A stretch of 64,000 bases of DNA from Parasulfuritortus sp037439465 (GTDB taxonomy: Bacteria; Pseudomonadota; Gammaproteobacteria; Burkholderiales; Thiobacillaceae), in NCBI GenBank assembly GCA_037439465.1, contig JBBIVX010000006.1:44147-108146 (forward strand). The letters run 5' to 3'. Both the position numbers and the translations under genes were made by a program. This document shows, piece after piece, positions 40,761-48,999 of this stretch (positions are counted from its first letter, which is position 1; each line of letters begins with the position of its first letter). A model generated the notes under the pieces. The model searched no databases. It saw only the letters and a program-made list of their open reading frames with translations, and had not been told where the DNA came from.

Positions 40761-41241
40761 ACCGATCGTCATCGCCACCGTGTCCGGGGCCATTGCCGGC
40801 CTTTTACTGAACGCCTGCGCGCTGCCGCCCGCTGCCGATGCCATTGCCGTTCTGCATGAAGCCGCCTACTGCGCCGGTGGCAAGGGCCGTCAGGCCCAGT
40901 TGTTGAGCGACCCGGCCACCCTGGCCGAGACTTGGCGGCAAGCCAACAACGGCCTCACGCCCCTGCCACCGCCGGCCGTCGATTTCAGTCGCAACTCCGT
41001 GCTCTTCCTGGCCGATGCCGAGCACCCCACCGCCGGCTACGGCCTGCGCCTGAGCAGCACCACCGTCTCTTTCAAAGATGGTGTGGCGCGTCTACTCATC
41101 GAGACCACAGTGCCGGAAGGGATGAGCGCCCAGGTGGTCACACGTCCCTGCCTTTTTCTGTTTATGCCCATGAACGATTACAGGCGGATCGAGGTCGTCG
41201 ATCGGGCAGGCATTCCTTGGATAGTGCTGCAGCGTCCATGA
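40747..41241 (+). CDS. PrcB-like lipoprotein, overlaps the S8 protease gene
   Basis: A 164-residue lipoprotein with a signal ending LLLNAC. The C-terminal half has the look of the PrcB C-terminal domain: VDFSRNSVLFL, the HPTAGYGLRL stretch, a strand-rich middle, then QVVTRPCLFLFM. PrcB is a lipoprotein partner required for the Treponema dentilisin (PrtP) protease complex. The GTG start at 40747 has AGGAAAGGGG upstream and overlaps the protease stop by 14 bp, so translation is coupled. The family link is from memory of the motif, not a search. An inhibitor, chaperone or surface partner role would all fit. Confidence 0.7.
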   Translation: MSKTKPIVIATVSGAIAGLLLNACALPPAADAIAVLHEAAYCAGGKGRQAQLLSDPATLAETWRQANNGLTPLPPPAVDFSRNSVLFLADAEHPTAGYGLRLSSTTVSFKDGVARLLIETTVPEGMSAQVVTRPCLFLFMPMNDYRRIEVVDRAGIPWIVLQRP

Positions 41242-41307
41242 TCGGGCTTGCAAGGCGCAAACGAAATGGCCTTTGAGCGCATCAGCGCTTGAGGCCGCTT
41301 CTGAAAC

Positions 41308-41383
41308 TGGTGGGCGGTGTGGGATTCGAACCCACGACCAACGGATTAAAAGTCCGCTGCTCTACCGGCTGAGCTAACCACCC
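41308..41383 (-). tRNA. tRNA-Lys (anticodon TTT)
   Basis: A 76-nt cloverleaf with CCA encoded. The acceptor GGGTGGT pairs with ACCGCCC, and the anticodon loop CTTTTAA lies on stem GCGGA/TCCGT. Confidence 0.96.
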
Positions 41384-41394
41384 AAGGGGCGCGG

Positions 41395-41424
41395 ATTATT
41401 TCAAATCCCGCCACCTCAAGTCAA
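41395..41424 (-). promoter_or_regulatory. Sigma-70 promoter of tRNA-Lys
   Basis: On the minus strand, TTGACT (41424-41419) and AATAAT (41400-41395) are separated by 18 bp. It ends 11 bp before the tRNA. Confidence 0.65.
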
Positions 41425-41539
41425 ATCGAATCCTGCTCAACCTCGGCGGCGACCGCATCCGCCGCAACGGCAGAGGGCGCATGGCGGTCACGGGCCGCCC
41501 AGGCTTTTGTTGAGCCGGGGCGGGACCATGCCATGACCG

Positions 41540-42202
41540 CTAGTAGGTCACTGACTTCTTGTTGTGCTTGGAGGGAGATATCTTGATGGCGGCTTTGGGC
41601 GGCGCGGCCGTCTGCTTGGTGTAGGCCACTTCCTTCACGGCTGACGCGGAGGCCGCCGCCTCCGCAGCGGGATGTCCCTCAGTTGAGGCGAAGCGAGTGT
41701 TTTTTTTTGCCCCCCACGCCTCCATAAAGGCCAGGACCTTGCCGCTCTTCAACTGGCCGGGAATGAACATCACGATCTCGCCGTCTGGGTCATAAAGATA
41801 AGAGGTGGGATAAAAGTCCACTGGCCCGACTTGGCGGAAGGGACTGTCAGGGTTCCGCCGTGCCCCACCGGCCACCACCGCGTAGAAAGCGAAGTCGTGG
41901 CGCTGGGCGGCATCGCGTACGACATTTTCGTCCGGGCCATAGTCGAGCCCGACGCCGATTACCGCAAAGTCCTTGCGTTTGTTCAGGTCGTTGAGGGCCG
42001 GCACCTCGACCCAGCAGAGTGGACACCAGGGCGCCCAGAAATTCACCAACACCCACTTCCCTTTGAGATCGGAGAGCTGTACGGACTTGCCGTTGATGTC
42101 GGTAAACTGGAAATTGATGGCTTTACTTCCACTACCAGCCACAGCCGCGGTGGAAAGGCAAAAAAAACAACCCGCCATTAACCCTGTCAGCAGTTTGCGC
42201 AT
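41540..42202 (-). CDS. TlpA-like periplasmic thioredoxin-fold protein
   Basis: A 220-residue exported protein with a signal peptide ending STAAVAG and a thioredoxin-fold domain carrying the redox pair Cys60/Cys63 in FWAPWCPLC. The fold continues with VIGVGLDYGPDENVV, VDFYPTSYLYDPDGEIV (cis-Pro region) and PGQLKSGKVL. The last 50 residues are an Ala/Lys-rich tail without known domain. The tail begins just after a homopolymer tract (GGGGGGC then nine A on the coding strand), so it could reflect a frameshift. It lies 64 bp after a YeeE-type sulfur transporter, which suggests a role in keeping sulfur substrates or transporter cysteines reduced. Confidence 0.82.
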   Translation of the reverse strand: MRKLLTGLMAGCFFCLSTAAVAGSGSKAINFQFTDINGKSVQLSDLKGKWVLVNFWAPWCPLCWVEVPALNDLNKRKDFAVIGVGLDYGPDENVVRDAAQRHDFAFYAVVAGGARRNPDSPFRQVGPVDFYPTSYLYDPDGEIVMFIPGQLKSGKVLAFMEAWGAKKNTRFASTEGHPAAEAAASASAVKEVAYTKQTAAPPKAAIKISPSKHNKKSVTY

Positions 42203-42266
42203 CTCTATCCTTTCAACCACTCGCTATGCCATGAATTTTAGTTTGCATCAGCGGGTAAGGATAGCA

Positions 42267-43364
42267 TCAACCCTCACGCATCAGTAAATAGTACTGAACT
42301 TTCATGGTGGCCGCCGCCCCGGTGATGATGCCCGCGAGCACGATGAACGACCCTATGGCCAGGGTAGACACCCCGGTCACGCCCTGGCCGATGGTGCAGC
42401 CCATGCCAGTCACCCCGCCGTAGCCCATCAGCGTGGCGCCAACGATATGGCGGAACATATCCTGCGGGGAATTGAAGTATTCCCAGCGGAAAGAGCGGTG
42501 GAATATGGAATACAGGAATGACCCGGCCAGGACGCCGAACACGCTGGCAACGCCGAAAGTGACATGCTTGTCGTTCCAATAGGCCCACAGATCCATGGTG
42601 TAAGCCAGCGGTCCGACGAAAGTCATCGATTCTGCCAGTTTGGAATCGGTACCCACATAGGCGATTTCCATGAACTCATTCTCGGTCAGGCCGATCTTGC
42701 CGGTGACGTACCAGCCACCGACCACCACCAGGCCCACCACGATGCCCGCCAGGATGTTGTCGGTACTGGCGCGGAATTCTTTACTGGCGAAGACGAACAC
42801 CAGGATCACAGCGGCGATGCCGATGGCGATCAGCGCGTGGGCATTGGCCTCGGTCATGTGAAAGAGGCTGGGCACGGTCTGCATGTGTTCCAGGTGGACG
42901 GTGAAAGGGTCGGCGCGCAACACGCTGTCGGTGAAGAGGCGCAAGACACCGTTCATGCTGACCAGGGCCGCATAACCCAGAAAGAGAAAGACCACCACGG
43001 ATTTGAGGTTGCCGCCGCCGAGGCGGACCAAGGTACGCTGACCGCAGCCGCCGGCCAGGGTCATGCCCATGCCAAAGGTCAGCCCACCCACCAGCAGTGC
43101 CAGCCAGTGGAGCGTTTCGCGGGTGTAATAGGTCTTGGTGATGTCCAGGTCACCCCGATACACGAGCATTCCGGTACCGGCCATGGCCACGGCGATGGCC
43201 AGCAACCAGGCGCGCATGCGGCCCCAATCGCCCATATTCACCACATCCGACACGGCCCCCATGGTGCAAAAGCTGGTCTTGTTGGCCACATAACCAAAAA
43301 CCAGCGCCAGGATAAAACCCAGCCAGGCCACCAACTGCGGCGTATTGAATGTCGCATCCATCAT
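42267..43364 (-). CDS. YeeE/YedE-type sulfur (thiosulfate) transporter, TsuA-like
   Basis: A 365-residue inner-membrane protein with about nine to ten helices and the three family cysteines: Cys33 in KTSFCTMG, Cys107 in LAGGCGQRTL and the C-terminal Cys in GMGCTIGQG. In TsuA such cysteines pass thiosulfate through the membrane. With a TlpA-like thioredoxin encoded downstream on the same strand, uptake or handling of reduced sulfur is a reasonable reading in an organism that appears to be a sulfur oxidiser. The exact substrate is not shown. The ATG doublet at 43364/43361 leaves the first residue open. Confidence 0.87.
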   Translation of the reverse strand: MMDATFNTPQLVAWLGFILALVFGYVANKTSFCTMGAVSDVVNMGDWGRMRAWLLAIAVAMAGTGMLVYRGDLDITKTYYTRETLHWLALLVGGLTFGMGMTLAGGCGQRTLVRLGGGNLKSVVVFLFLGYAALVSMNGVLRLFTDSVLRADPFTVHLEHMQTVPSLFHMTEANAHALIAIGIAAVILVFVFASKEFRASTDNILAGIVVGLVVVGGWYVTGKIGLTENEFMEIAYVGTDSKLAESMTFVGPLAYTMDLWAYWNDKHVTFGVASVFGVLAGSFLYSIFHRSFRWEYFNSPQDMFRHIVGATLMGYGGVTGMGCTIGQGVTGVSTLAIGSFIVLAGIITGAAATMKVQYYLLMREG

Positions 43365-43430
43365 CGTTTCCAGGATCGTCTTATCGGAAGAAATATTTAA
43401 GGATTATAGGTGGTTTTGTCGTCAGGACAA

Positions 43431-44105
43431 TCACGGCCTATACCGGGTAGGGTCTGGCAGCCCCGCGTCGGCAAAACCCTGGCGCCGGAAACGACAGGAG
43501 TCGCAGACGCCGCAGGCTCGGCCCGAGGCGTCCGCCTGATAACAGGAGACGGTGAGGCCATAATCGACCCCCAAGCGGTTGCCCAAGCGGATGATCTCCG
43601 CCTTGGAGAGATACAGCAACGGCGTCTCGATCAGGATGGGCTGACCTTCCACGGCTCGCTTGGTGGCCAGGTTGGCGAGCTGCTGGAAGGCCGCGATGAA
43701 TTCCGGCCGGCAATCGGGGTAGCCGGAATAGTCCACGGCATTGACACCGATGAATAGGGCCTTTGCCGCCAGCACCTCGGCCCAGCCGAGGGCCAGGGCA
43801 AGCATGACGGTATTGCGGGCGGGGACATAGGTGACCGGGATGCCGGCGCTGGGCGCGGTGGGCACAGCCAATCCGCTGTCGGTCAAGGCCGAGCCGCCGA
43901 ATTGGCCCATATCGAGGTGCACCACGCGGTGCTCCAGCGCCCCCAGGTGCCGGGCCACGGCCTTGGCGGCCAGGAGTTCGGAGCCATGCCGCTGGCCGTA
44001 GTCGACGCTCAGCGCGTAACAGCCGTAGCCCTCCGTCCGCGCCACCGCCAGCGCCGTGGCGGAGTCGAGACCGCCAGACAGCAGCACCACCGCCCTCGCG
44101 GTCAC
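43431..44105 (-). CDS. queC: 7-cyano-7-deazaguanine synthase QueC
   Basis: A 224-residue ATP-dependent enzyme making preQ0 for queuosine. It has the PP-loop VVLLSGGLDSATALA, the substrate segment YVPARNTVMLALALGWAE, and C-terminal zinc cysteines in SCYQADASGRACGVCDSCRFR. The start is a GTG overlapping the queE stop as GTGA. The much longer open frame runs back through queE and is not coding. Confidence 0.95.
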   Translation of the reverse strand: MTARAVVLLSGGLDSATALAVARTEGYGCYALSVDYGQRHGSELLAAKAVARHLGALEHRVVHLDMGQFGGSALTDSGLAVPTAPSAGIPVTYVPARNTVMLALALGWAEVLAAKALFIGVNAVDYSGYPDCRPEFIAAFQQLANLATKRAVEGQPILIETPLLYLSKAEIIRLGNRLGVDYGLTVSCYQADASGRACGVCDSCRFRRQGFADAGLPDPTRYRP

Positions 44106-44749
44106 CGCCCCCTCTCCTCGCCCCACAGCAACTTGTGCAGTTGCCCCTGCAGGCGCACCGGCAGACCGTCGCGCAGTATCCACTCGGCCAGCAGGCGCGC
44201 CTCCAGCCTGCCGTGGACGGGGGAAAAGAGCACCTGTACCCGTTCCGCCAGACGCCAGCGCGCCAGCACCTCGCGCGCCCACTGGTAATCCGCCGCGTCC
44301 GACAGCACGAACTTCACCTCGTCGTGCGGCCCCAGCCTATCCAGATTGCGCCAAAGATTACGCGCCGATTCACCGGAAGCCGGTGTCTTGATGTCGATGA
44401 CACGGGCCACTCTGGCATCCACCACGCCGATATCGAGGGCGCCGCTGGTCTCCAGTGAGACCTCGCAGCCGGCATCGCAGAGCGCCGTCAAGAGTACCGG
44501 GCAGGCCTTCTGGGCAAGTGGCTCGCCGCCGGTGACAGTCACCCGCCGTATGGGATAGGCCAACGCCTGGGCGACGATCTCGCTTACCGTCATGAAGACG
44601 CCGCCCTGGAAGGCATAGGCAGTGTCGCAATAGACACAACGCAGTGGACAGCCAGTGAGGCGGATGAATACCGTCGGCAGGCCGACCCTGCTGGTTTCGC
44701 CCTGCAACGAAAAAAAGATTTCACTGACACGCAGGCGGGAGTCGGACAA
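44102..44749 (-). CDS. queE: 7-carboxy-7-deazaguanine synthase QueE (radical SAM)
   Basis: A 215-residue radical SAM enzyme one step ahead of QueC in preQ0 synthesis. It opens VSEIFFSLQGETSRVGLPTVFIRLTGC and carries the cluster cysteines Cys34, Cys38 and Cys41 (CX3CX2C, CPLRCVYCD). TVTGGEPLAQ follows, a SAM-binding GGE motif. It starts 5 bp after cpoB and overlaps queC by four bases, at the end of the tol-pal transcription unit as in many proteobacteria. Confidence 0.95.
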   Translation of the reverse strand: MSDSRLRVSEIFFSLQGETSRVGLPTVFIRLTGCPLRCVYCDTAYAFQGGVFMTVSEIVAQALAYPIRRVTVTGGEPLAQKACPVLLTALCDAGCEVSLETSGALDIGVVDARVARVIDIKTPASGESARNLWRNLDRLGPHDEVKFVLSDAADYQWAREVLARWRLAERVQVLFSPVHGRLEARLLAEWILRDGLPVRLQGQLHKLLWGEERGR

Positions 44750-44754
44750 GACGC

Positions 44755-45597
44755 TTACTTGGAAAGGGCCAGCAGTTTGCGGGCGTTGTCCGCGGCCCTG
44801 CTGGTGGGGTGCTTGGCGATCAGTTGGCTCAGAGTCTGGCGCGCCGCCTCGCTTTCCCCCAGTTGCAGCTGGGCGCGTGCCAGGCTGAGGGTGGCGTCGG
44901 CGGCCTTGGCGCTGTCGGGGTATTCTTTCAACAGCCTTTTCTGCGCCTCCGCCGCGCCTTTGTAATCGGCCAGGCCGTAATAGGCCAGGCCTAACCAGTA
45001 ATAGGCATTGCTGGCCAGGGCCCCGCGGGGGAATTTGACGATATAGGCATTGAAGGCCGACACGGCGGCGACGTAATCCGCCGACTTGAAGTGATTGAGG
45101 GCGGATTCATAGGCCTTGGTTTCGCTTTCAATCTCGGCCGGGGCGGCAGGCGCGGCTGTCGTCTGCTGTGTCGCCTGCGGCCGGACTGGTTCCGGCGGCG
45201 GCGCCACCGGCCTCTTGGCCAGCTCTTTCAGACGGGCGTCGAGATCGGCGTAAAGTTCTTTCTGGCGCTGCTCGGCCAACCGCTGGGCATGCACGAGCTC
45301 TTCCTGGGAACCGCGCAGTTTGGCGATATCCGCTTGCAGCGCCAGTAATTGGTTGTGCATGTTGAGCAGGCCCTGATTGCGTAGGTGCTCAGTCAGCACG
45401 ATCACGCGCCGGCTCAACTCGTCCAGCTTGTCGTCCACCGCCCCCCCACCCTTGGCCGTGGGCGCCGCCGACCGGGCCGGGGTTACGCTCGCATTCGCGG
45501 CAATGACATTCTGGGCGGGGGCCGCAACGGCCAGCGGCGCCAACCAGGCCAGCGAAGGCGCCGACAGCAGCAAGACCAGCAGGCGTCTGACTGTCAT
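44755..45597 (-). CDS. cpoB: Cell division coordinator CpoB (YbgF)
   Basis: A 280-residue periplasmic protein that links Tol-Pal constriction with peptidoglycan synthesis. The signal peptide ends AVAAPAQ. An N-terminal coiled coil follows (residues about 50-125: LDELSRRVIVLTEHL, ELVHAQRLAEQRQKEL), then a Pro-rich linker and C-terminal TPRs (AYESALNHFKSADYVAAVSAF, ALASNAYYWLGLAYYGLADYKGAAEA). The ATG overlaps the pal stop by four bases. Confidence 0.92.
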   Translation of the reverse strand: MTVRRLLVLLLSAPSLAWLAPLAVAAPAQNVIAANASVTPARSAAPTAKGGGAVDDKLDELSRRVIVLTEHLRNQGLLNMHNQLLALQADIAKLRGSQEELVHAQRLAEQRQKELYADLDARLKELAKRPVAPPPEPVRPQATQQTTAAPAAPAEIESETKAYESALNHFKSADYVAAVSAFNAYIVKFPRGALASNAYYWLGLAYYGLADYKGAAEAQKRLLKEYPDSAKAADATLSLARAQLQLGESEAARQTLSQLIAKHPTSRAADNARKLLALSK

Positions 45598-46274
45598 TCG
45601 CCCTGATAGTGGATCTCGGTACGACGATTTTGTTGCCAGGCGGCCTCGTCATGGCCTTCCTGGACGGGCTTTTCCTCGCCCAGGCTGACCGCTTCCATCT
45701 GCTCATCCGGCACACCCAGCAGCGCCATGGCCTGCCGCACGCTCTCGGCGCGACGCTGCCCGAGGGCCAGGTTGTAGTCACGGCTGCCACGCTCGTCGGT
45801 GTGGCCCTGCAGGATCACCTGCAGCCCCTTGTTGGCCTTGATGAAGGCGGCATGGGTCTCGATCAGCTCGCGGTATTCCTCGCGTATGGCCGAGCTGTCG
45901 AAATCGAAATAGATGACCCGTTTGGACAGCGTATGCGCGGGATCTTTCAAGCGCGGATCGGCGGCGGCCTTGGCCGTCGTCGCCAACATCGGGTTGACCC
46001 CGTCCAGCGCTTTGCCCTGGGCGGAGATACCAGGCAAGGCATGGGTCTCGACCTGTGGCGCGGGCGGCGTCTGGGCGGCGAGGCCCGCGCCATCCCTGCC
46101 CGTGGCGGCGGCCGCAGCGGCCTTGGCCGCGCCGTCCTGGCCAGTGGCGGCGGCCGCGTCCGTGCGCTCCTCGATGGGCGCCGCCGTGGACTGGCCGGCC
46201 ATCTTCGCGAGCTCGGCACAGCCCGAAAGCATCAGGCCGCCGACCAGCGCCATGAGAAACAAGCCCTTGTTCAT
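45594..46274 (-). CDS. pal: Peptidoglycan-associated lipoprotein Pal, with Ala-rich insertion
   Basis: A 226-residue outer-membrane lipoprotein (signal LMLSGC) of the Tol-Pal envelope complex. The OmpA-like C-terminal domain has VIYFDFDSSAIREEY, LQGHTDERGSRDYNLALGQRRAESVRQ and the final WQQNRRTEIHYQG. Between the lipid-anchored Cys and the domain lies an unusually long low-complexity part with repeated ATGQDGAAKAAAAAATGRDG, making it about 50 residues longer than typical Pal. AGGAGGAAG precedes the start at MNKGLF. Confidence 0.94.
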   Translation of the reverse strand: MNKGLFLMALVGGLMLSGCAELAKMAGQSTAAPIEERTDAAAATGQDGAAKAAAAAATGRDGAGLAAQTPPAPQVETHALPGISAQGKALDGVNPMLATTAKAAADPRLKDPAHTLSKRVIYFDFDSSAIREEYRELIETHAAFIKANKGLQVILQGHTDERGSRDYNLALGQRRAESVRQAMALLGVPDEQMEAVSLGEEKPVQEGHDEAAWQQNRRTEIHYQGE

Positions 46275-46355
46275 TTTCTTCCTCCTATCCAAAATGATCG
46301 CCGTACACACGATCGCCAAAATCTTGAATCCCTTTGCCAGACGTCAGACTGGCTC

Positions 46356-47627
46356 CTACGGTGCCCACGAAGGTTCCCGCAGGTCACCGGACAACGACAG
46401 ACGCTGCTTGACGCGGCCGTTCACGCTGACCGTGGCCAAGACCCCCCGCCCCTTCACCAGAGTGGCGTACAAGATGGTCCGTCCATTGGCCGCAAAGGAA
46501 GGCGATTCGTCGAAGTGGGTATCGCTCAGCACCTGCGTCTGCCCGGTCGCCAGTTCCATGGCCGCCACCCTGAAACTGCCGCCGTCACGGTGGATGAAGG
46601 CCAGATATTTACCGTCCGCCGACAGGGCCGGCGACACATTATAGGCACCATCATAGGTGACGCGCCTGACCTCGCTGCCCGCCGTATTCATGCGATAAAT
46701 CTGTGGGCTGCCGCCGCGGTCGGAGGTGAAATAGATCCATTTGCCGTCGGCGCTGAATACCGGCTCGGTATCAAGCGCGTTACCTTGACTCAGGCGTACC
46801 GCATCGCCACCCCCGGCGTCGATGAGATAAATGAGCGAGATGTCGTCCTTGGAGAGCGCGACCGCCAGCTTACGGCCATCCGGCGACCAGGCCGGCGAAT
46901 AGTTTGAACCGCGGAAATTGGCCACCGCCTTGCGCCGCCCGTCCGCCAAGCTTTGCACGTACACCACCGGTTTTTTGCGCTCGAAGGAGACATAGGCCAG
47001 CCGGCCGCCGTCGGGTGACCACACCGGCGAGATGAGGGGCTCTGGCGAACGGGTGACGATGAAGGCGTTTTCGCCATCGGCATCCGCCACCTGCAGCTCA
47101 TACCAGCCGTTGCGCTTGAGGATGTAGGCAATGCGGCCGCTGAAGGTGCCCGCCTCGCCAGTCAGCTTTTCGTGGACCAGATCGGCGATCTTGTGGGCGA
47201 CGGCACGGGCGTGTGCGGGCGGCACCACATAACTGTATCCGGCCAGCGGCAGCTGCCGGACCACGTCATAAAGACGGAAGCGGATATCGAGCCGCCCATC
47301 CGCTAGCGATTTCACCTGGCCGACCACCAGCGCATCCGCGCCCCTGGCACGCCACTTGGCATGGGCAACCGGCTGGGCTTCTCCCGGTTGCCCCAGACCA
47401 TTCGGGGCGATCAGGTTGAAAAGCCCGCTGCGTTGCAGATCGGCCTGCACCACCTCGGCGGGATCCGACAGCTTGTCGCCCACGGCCACGAAGGGGGCGA
47501 TCGCCACAGGAATACGGTGAGCGGCACCGCCGATGATCTCGATGGTCATGGTGGCCTCGGCACTCGCCGCCAGCCCACCGCTCAGGCCGAGCACCAGCCA
47601 AAACAACCGCCAGATAATAGAGTTCAT
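46356..47627 (-). CDS. tolB: Tol-Pal system protein TolB
   Basis: A 423-residue periplasmic protein with a signal peptide (to about residue 25), an N-terminal domain (MTIEIIGGAAHRIPVAIAPF, LVHEKLTGEAGTFSGRIAYI) and a six-bladed beta-propeller built of WSPDGGRLAYVSFE-type repeats (PAWSPDGRKLAVALS, EPVFSADGKWIYFTSDRGG, PALSADGKYLAFIHRDGG). It couples TolA and Pal across the periplasm. It lies between tolA and pal. Confidence 0.97.
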   Translation of the reverse strand: MNSIIWRLFWLVLGLSGGLAASAEATMTIEIIGGAAHRIPVAIAPFVAVGDKLSDPAEVVQADLQRSGLFNLIAPNGLGQPGEAQPVAHAKWRARGADALVVGQVKSLADGRLDIRFRLYDVVRQLPLAGYSYVVPPAHARAVAHKIADLVHEKLTGEAGTFSGRIAYILKRNGWYELQVADADGENAFIVTRSPEPLISPVWSPDGGRLAYVSFERKKPVVYVQSLADGRRKAVANFRGSNYSPAWSPDGRKLAVALSKDDISLIYLIDAGGGDAVRLSQGNALDTEPVFSADGKWIYFTSDRGGSPQIYRMNTAGSEVRRVTYDGAYNVSPALSADGKYLAFIHRDGGSFRVAAMELATGQTQVLSDTHFDESPSFAANGRTILYATLVKGRGVLATVSVNGRVKQRLSLSGDLREPSWAP

Positions 47628-47671
47628 GCCCCTGCCGGGAATTCAATCGTTGCCATTGTAACACCGCAGCG

Positions 47672-48583
47672 TCAACTATCCTGCGGCCGGAACCTTAGCT
47701 CCAGTCCGTCCCGGAAAGCCGCCGCCGCCTCCTTGTCCGGCGGCAGCGGCAGTGGGCTCGCCTTGCGGATAGCGCGCTCCACCTCCTGGTCGTAGACCGG
47801 CTGGCCGCTGGCCCTGAGCAATGTCACCCTGACGACATCCCCCGTAGGCAGGAGTTCCACCCGGTAGATCGCCTCGGGGTTACCCTTGACGCCTGGCGGC
47901 ACATGCAAGAGACCGCGAATCTTGAGCTGGATGCGCCCCTTGTAGTCCTCCACCAACTTGTTCCGGACAGAGGCGGCGACCTGCTGCTGCAGATGGCGGT
48001 CCTCCGCCGCCAGCTCGTCATCCATCTGCTGCGCCAGGAGGCGCTCCATTTCCTTGCGCGCCTTGTCCTGGGCGACGCGCTTGCTCTCGGCCTGCTTGCG
48101 CTCCTCCTCCTGCCGTTTCTTGAGCTGTCTTTCTTCCTGGACCAGACGTTCCTGCTCTTCTTGCCGCATCTTTGCTTCCAGACGGCGGCGCGTATCCGCT
48201 TCGGCCTGCCTAGTCTCTTCCGCGCGGCGCTGCTTGCGGATTTCTTCCTGGCGCGCCCGGTCTTCCTCCAGACGCTTCTGCTCCGCCTCTTTTTTCTTGC
48301 GCGCCTCCTCTTGCTTCGCCTTGAGCACGATCTGGGCATCGGCCTTGGGCAAAGGCGGCGCTTGCACGCGCACAGGCGGCGGGCTGACAGCCGGCGGCGG
48401 CGCCGGTACGGGCAGCGGCGGCGCCGAGGGTTCCGGTAACGCCCGCCATAGATCGGCATACACGGGTACTTCCGGCAACTTCTTCCAGGACACGCCGAAT
48501 ACCAGCGCGGCAAAAAACAACAGATGCACCAGCATGGCCAGGGCACCGGCCGAGAGCTGGTCGTGCGCAGCCACGCGGCTCAC
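47672..48583 (-). CDS. tolA: Tol-Pal envelope protein TolA
   Basis: A 303-residue inner-membrane protein: one N-terminal helix (ALAMLVHLLFFAALVFGV), a Pro-rich stretch (about 50-75), a long Lys/Glu/Arg/Gln-rich helical arm (about 85-210, e.g. KKKEAEQKRLEEDRARQEEI), and a C-terminal TonB-like domain (YRVELLPTGDVVRVTLLRASG, AIRKASPLPLPPD). It transmits proton-motive energy from TolQR to TolB-Pal. The start overlaps the tolR stop by four bases. Confidence 0.95.
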   Translation of the reverse strand: MSRVAAHDQLSAGALAMLVHLLFFAALVFGVSWKKLPEVPVYADLWRALPEPSAPPLPVPAPPPAVSPPPVRVQAPPLPKADAQIVLKAKQEEARKKKEAEQKRLEEDRARQEEIRKQRRAEETRQAEADTRRRLEAKMRQEEQERLVQEERQLKKRQEEERKQAESKRVAQDKARKEMERLLAQQMDDELAAEDRHLQQQVAASVRNKLVEDYKGRIQLKIRGLLHVPPGVKGNPEAIYRVELLPTGDVVRVTLLRASGQPVYDQEVERAIRKASPLPLPPDKEAAAAFRDGLELRFRPQDS

Positions 48584-48999
48584 GGCTGGGCCGGTTTCAC
48601 CAGCAGGCCGACACGGGGCACACCCAACCGTTGCAGCGCGTCCATCACCCGCATGACGGCCTCGTAACGCACCGATTTGTCAGCGGAGATCACCACCGGC
48701 TGGTCGGGATGCCTTTGCTGCCGTTGCCGGATGCGCTCGGGCAGGCCGCCCTCCGACACGTCTTCACCCCCATCGGCGGCGGCACGGTCGCGCAGCCGCA
48801 ATGAGCCGTCAGCCCGAATCGTCACCTCCAGCGGGGCTGTCGGCGCCTGGCCGCTCTTGCCGACGCTGGGCAACTCCACCTGGGAAGGGTTGATGAAAGG
48901 GGCCGTCACCATGAATATCACCAGCAGCACCAGCATCACATCGATGTAGGGCACCACGTTGATCTGGTTCATGGCCCGGCGCGGGCGCTTGTGTATCAC
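48580..48999 (-). CDS. tolR: Tol-Pal protein TolR
   Basis: A 139-residue ExbD/TolR family protein with one membrane helix (VVPYIDVMLVLLVIFMVTAP) that contains the proton-carrying Asp of the PxxDxxLxLL motif, and a periplasmic domain ending VMDALQRLGVPRVGLLVKP. With TolQ it forms the motor that energises TolA. It overlaps both tolQ and tolA by four bases. Confidence 0.96.
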   Translation of the reverse strand: MIHKRPRRAMNQINVVPYIDVMLVLLVIFMVTAPFINPSQVELPSVGKSGQAPTAPLEVTIRADGSLRLRDRAAADGGEDVSEGGLPERIRQRQQRHPDQPVVISADKSVRYEAVMRVMDALQRLGVPRVGLLVKPAQP

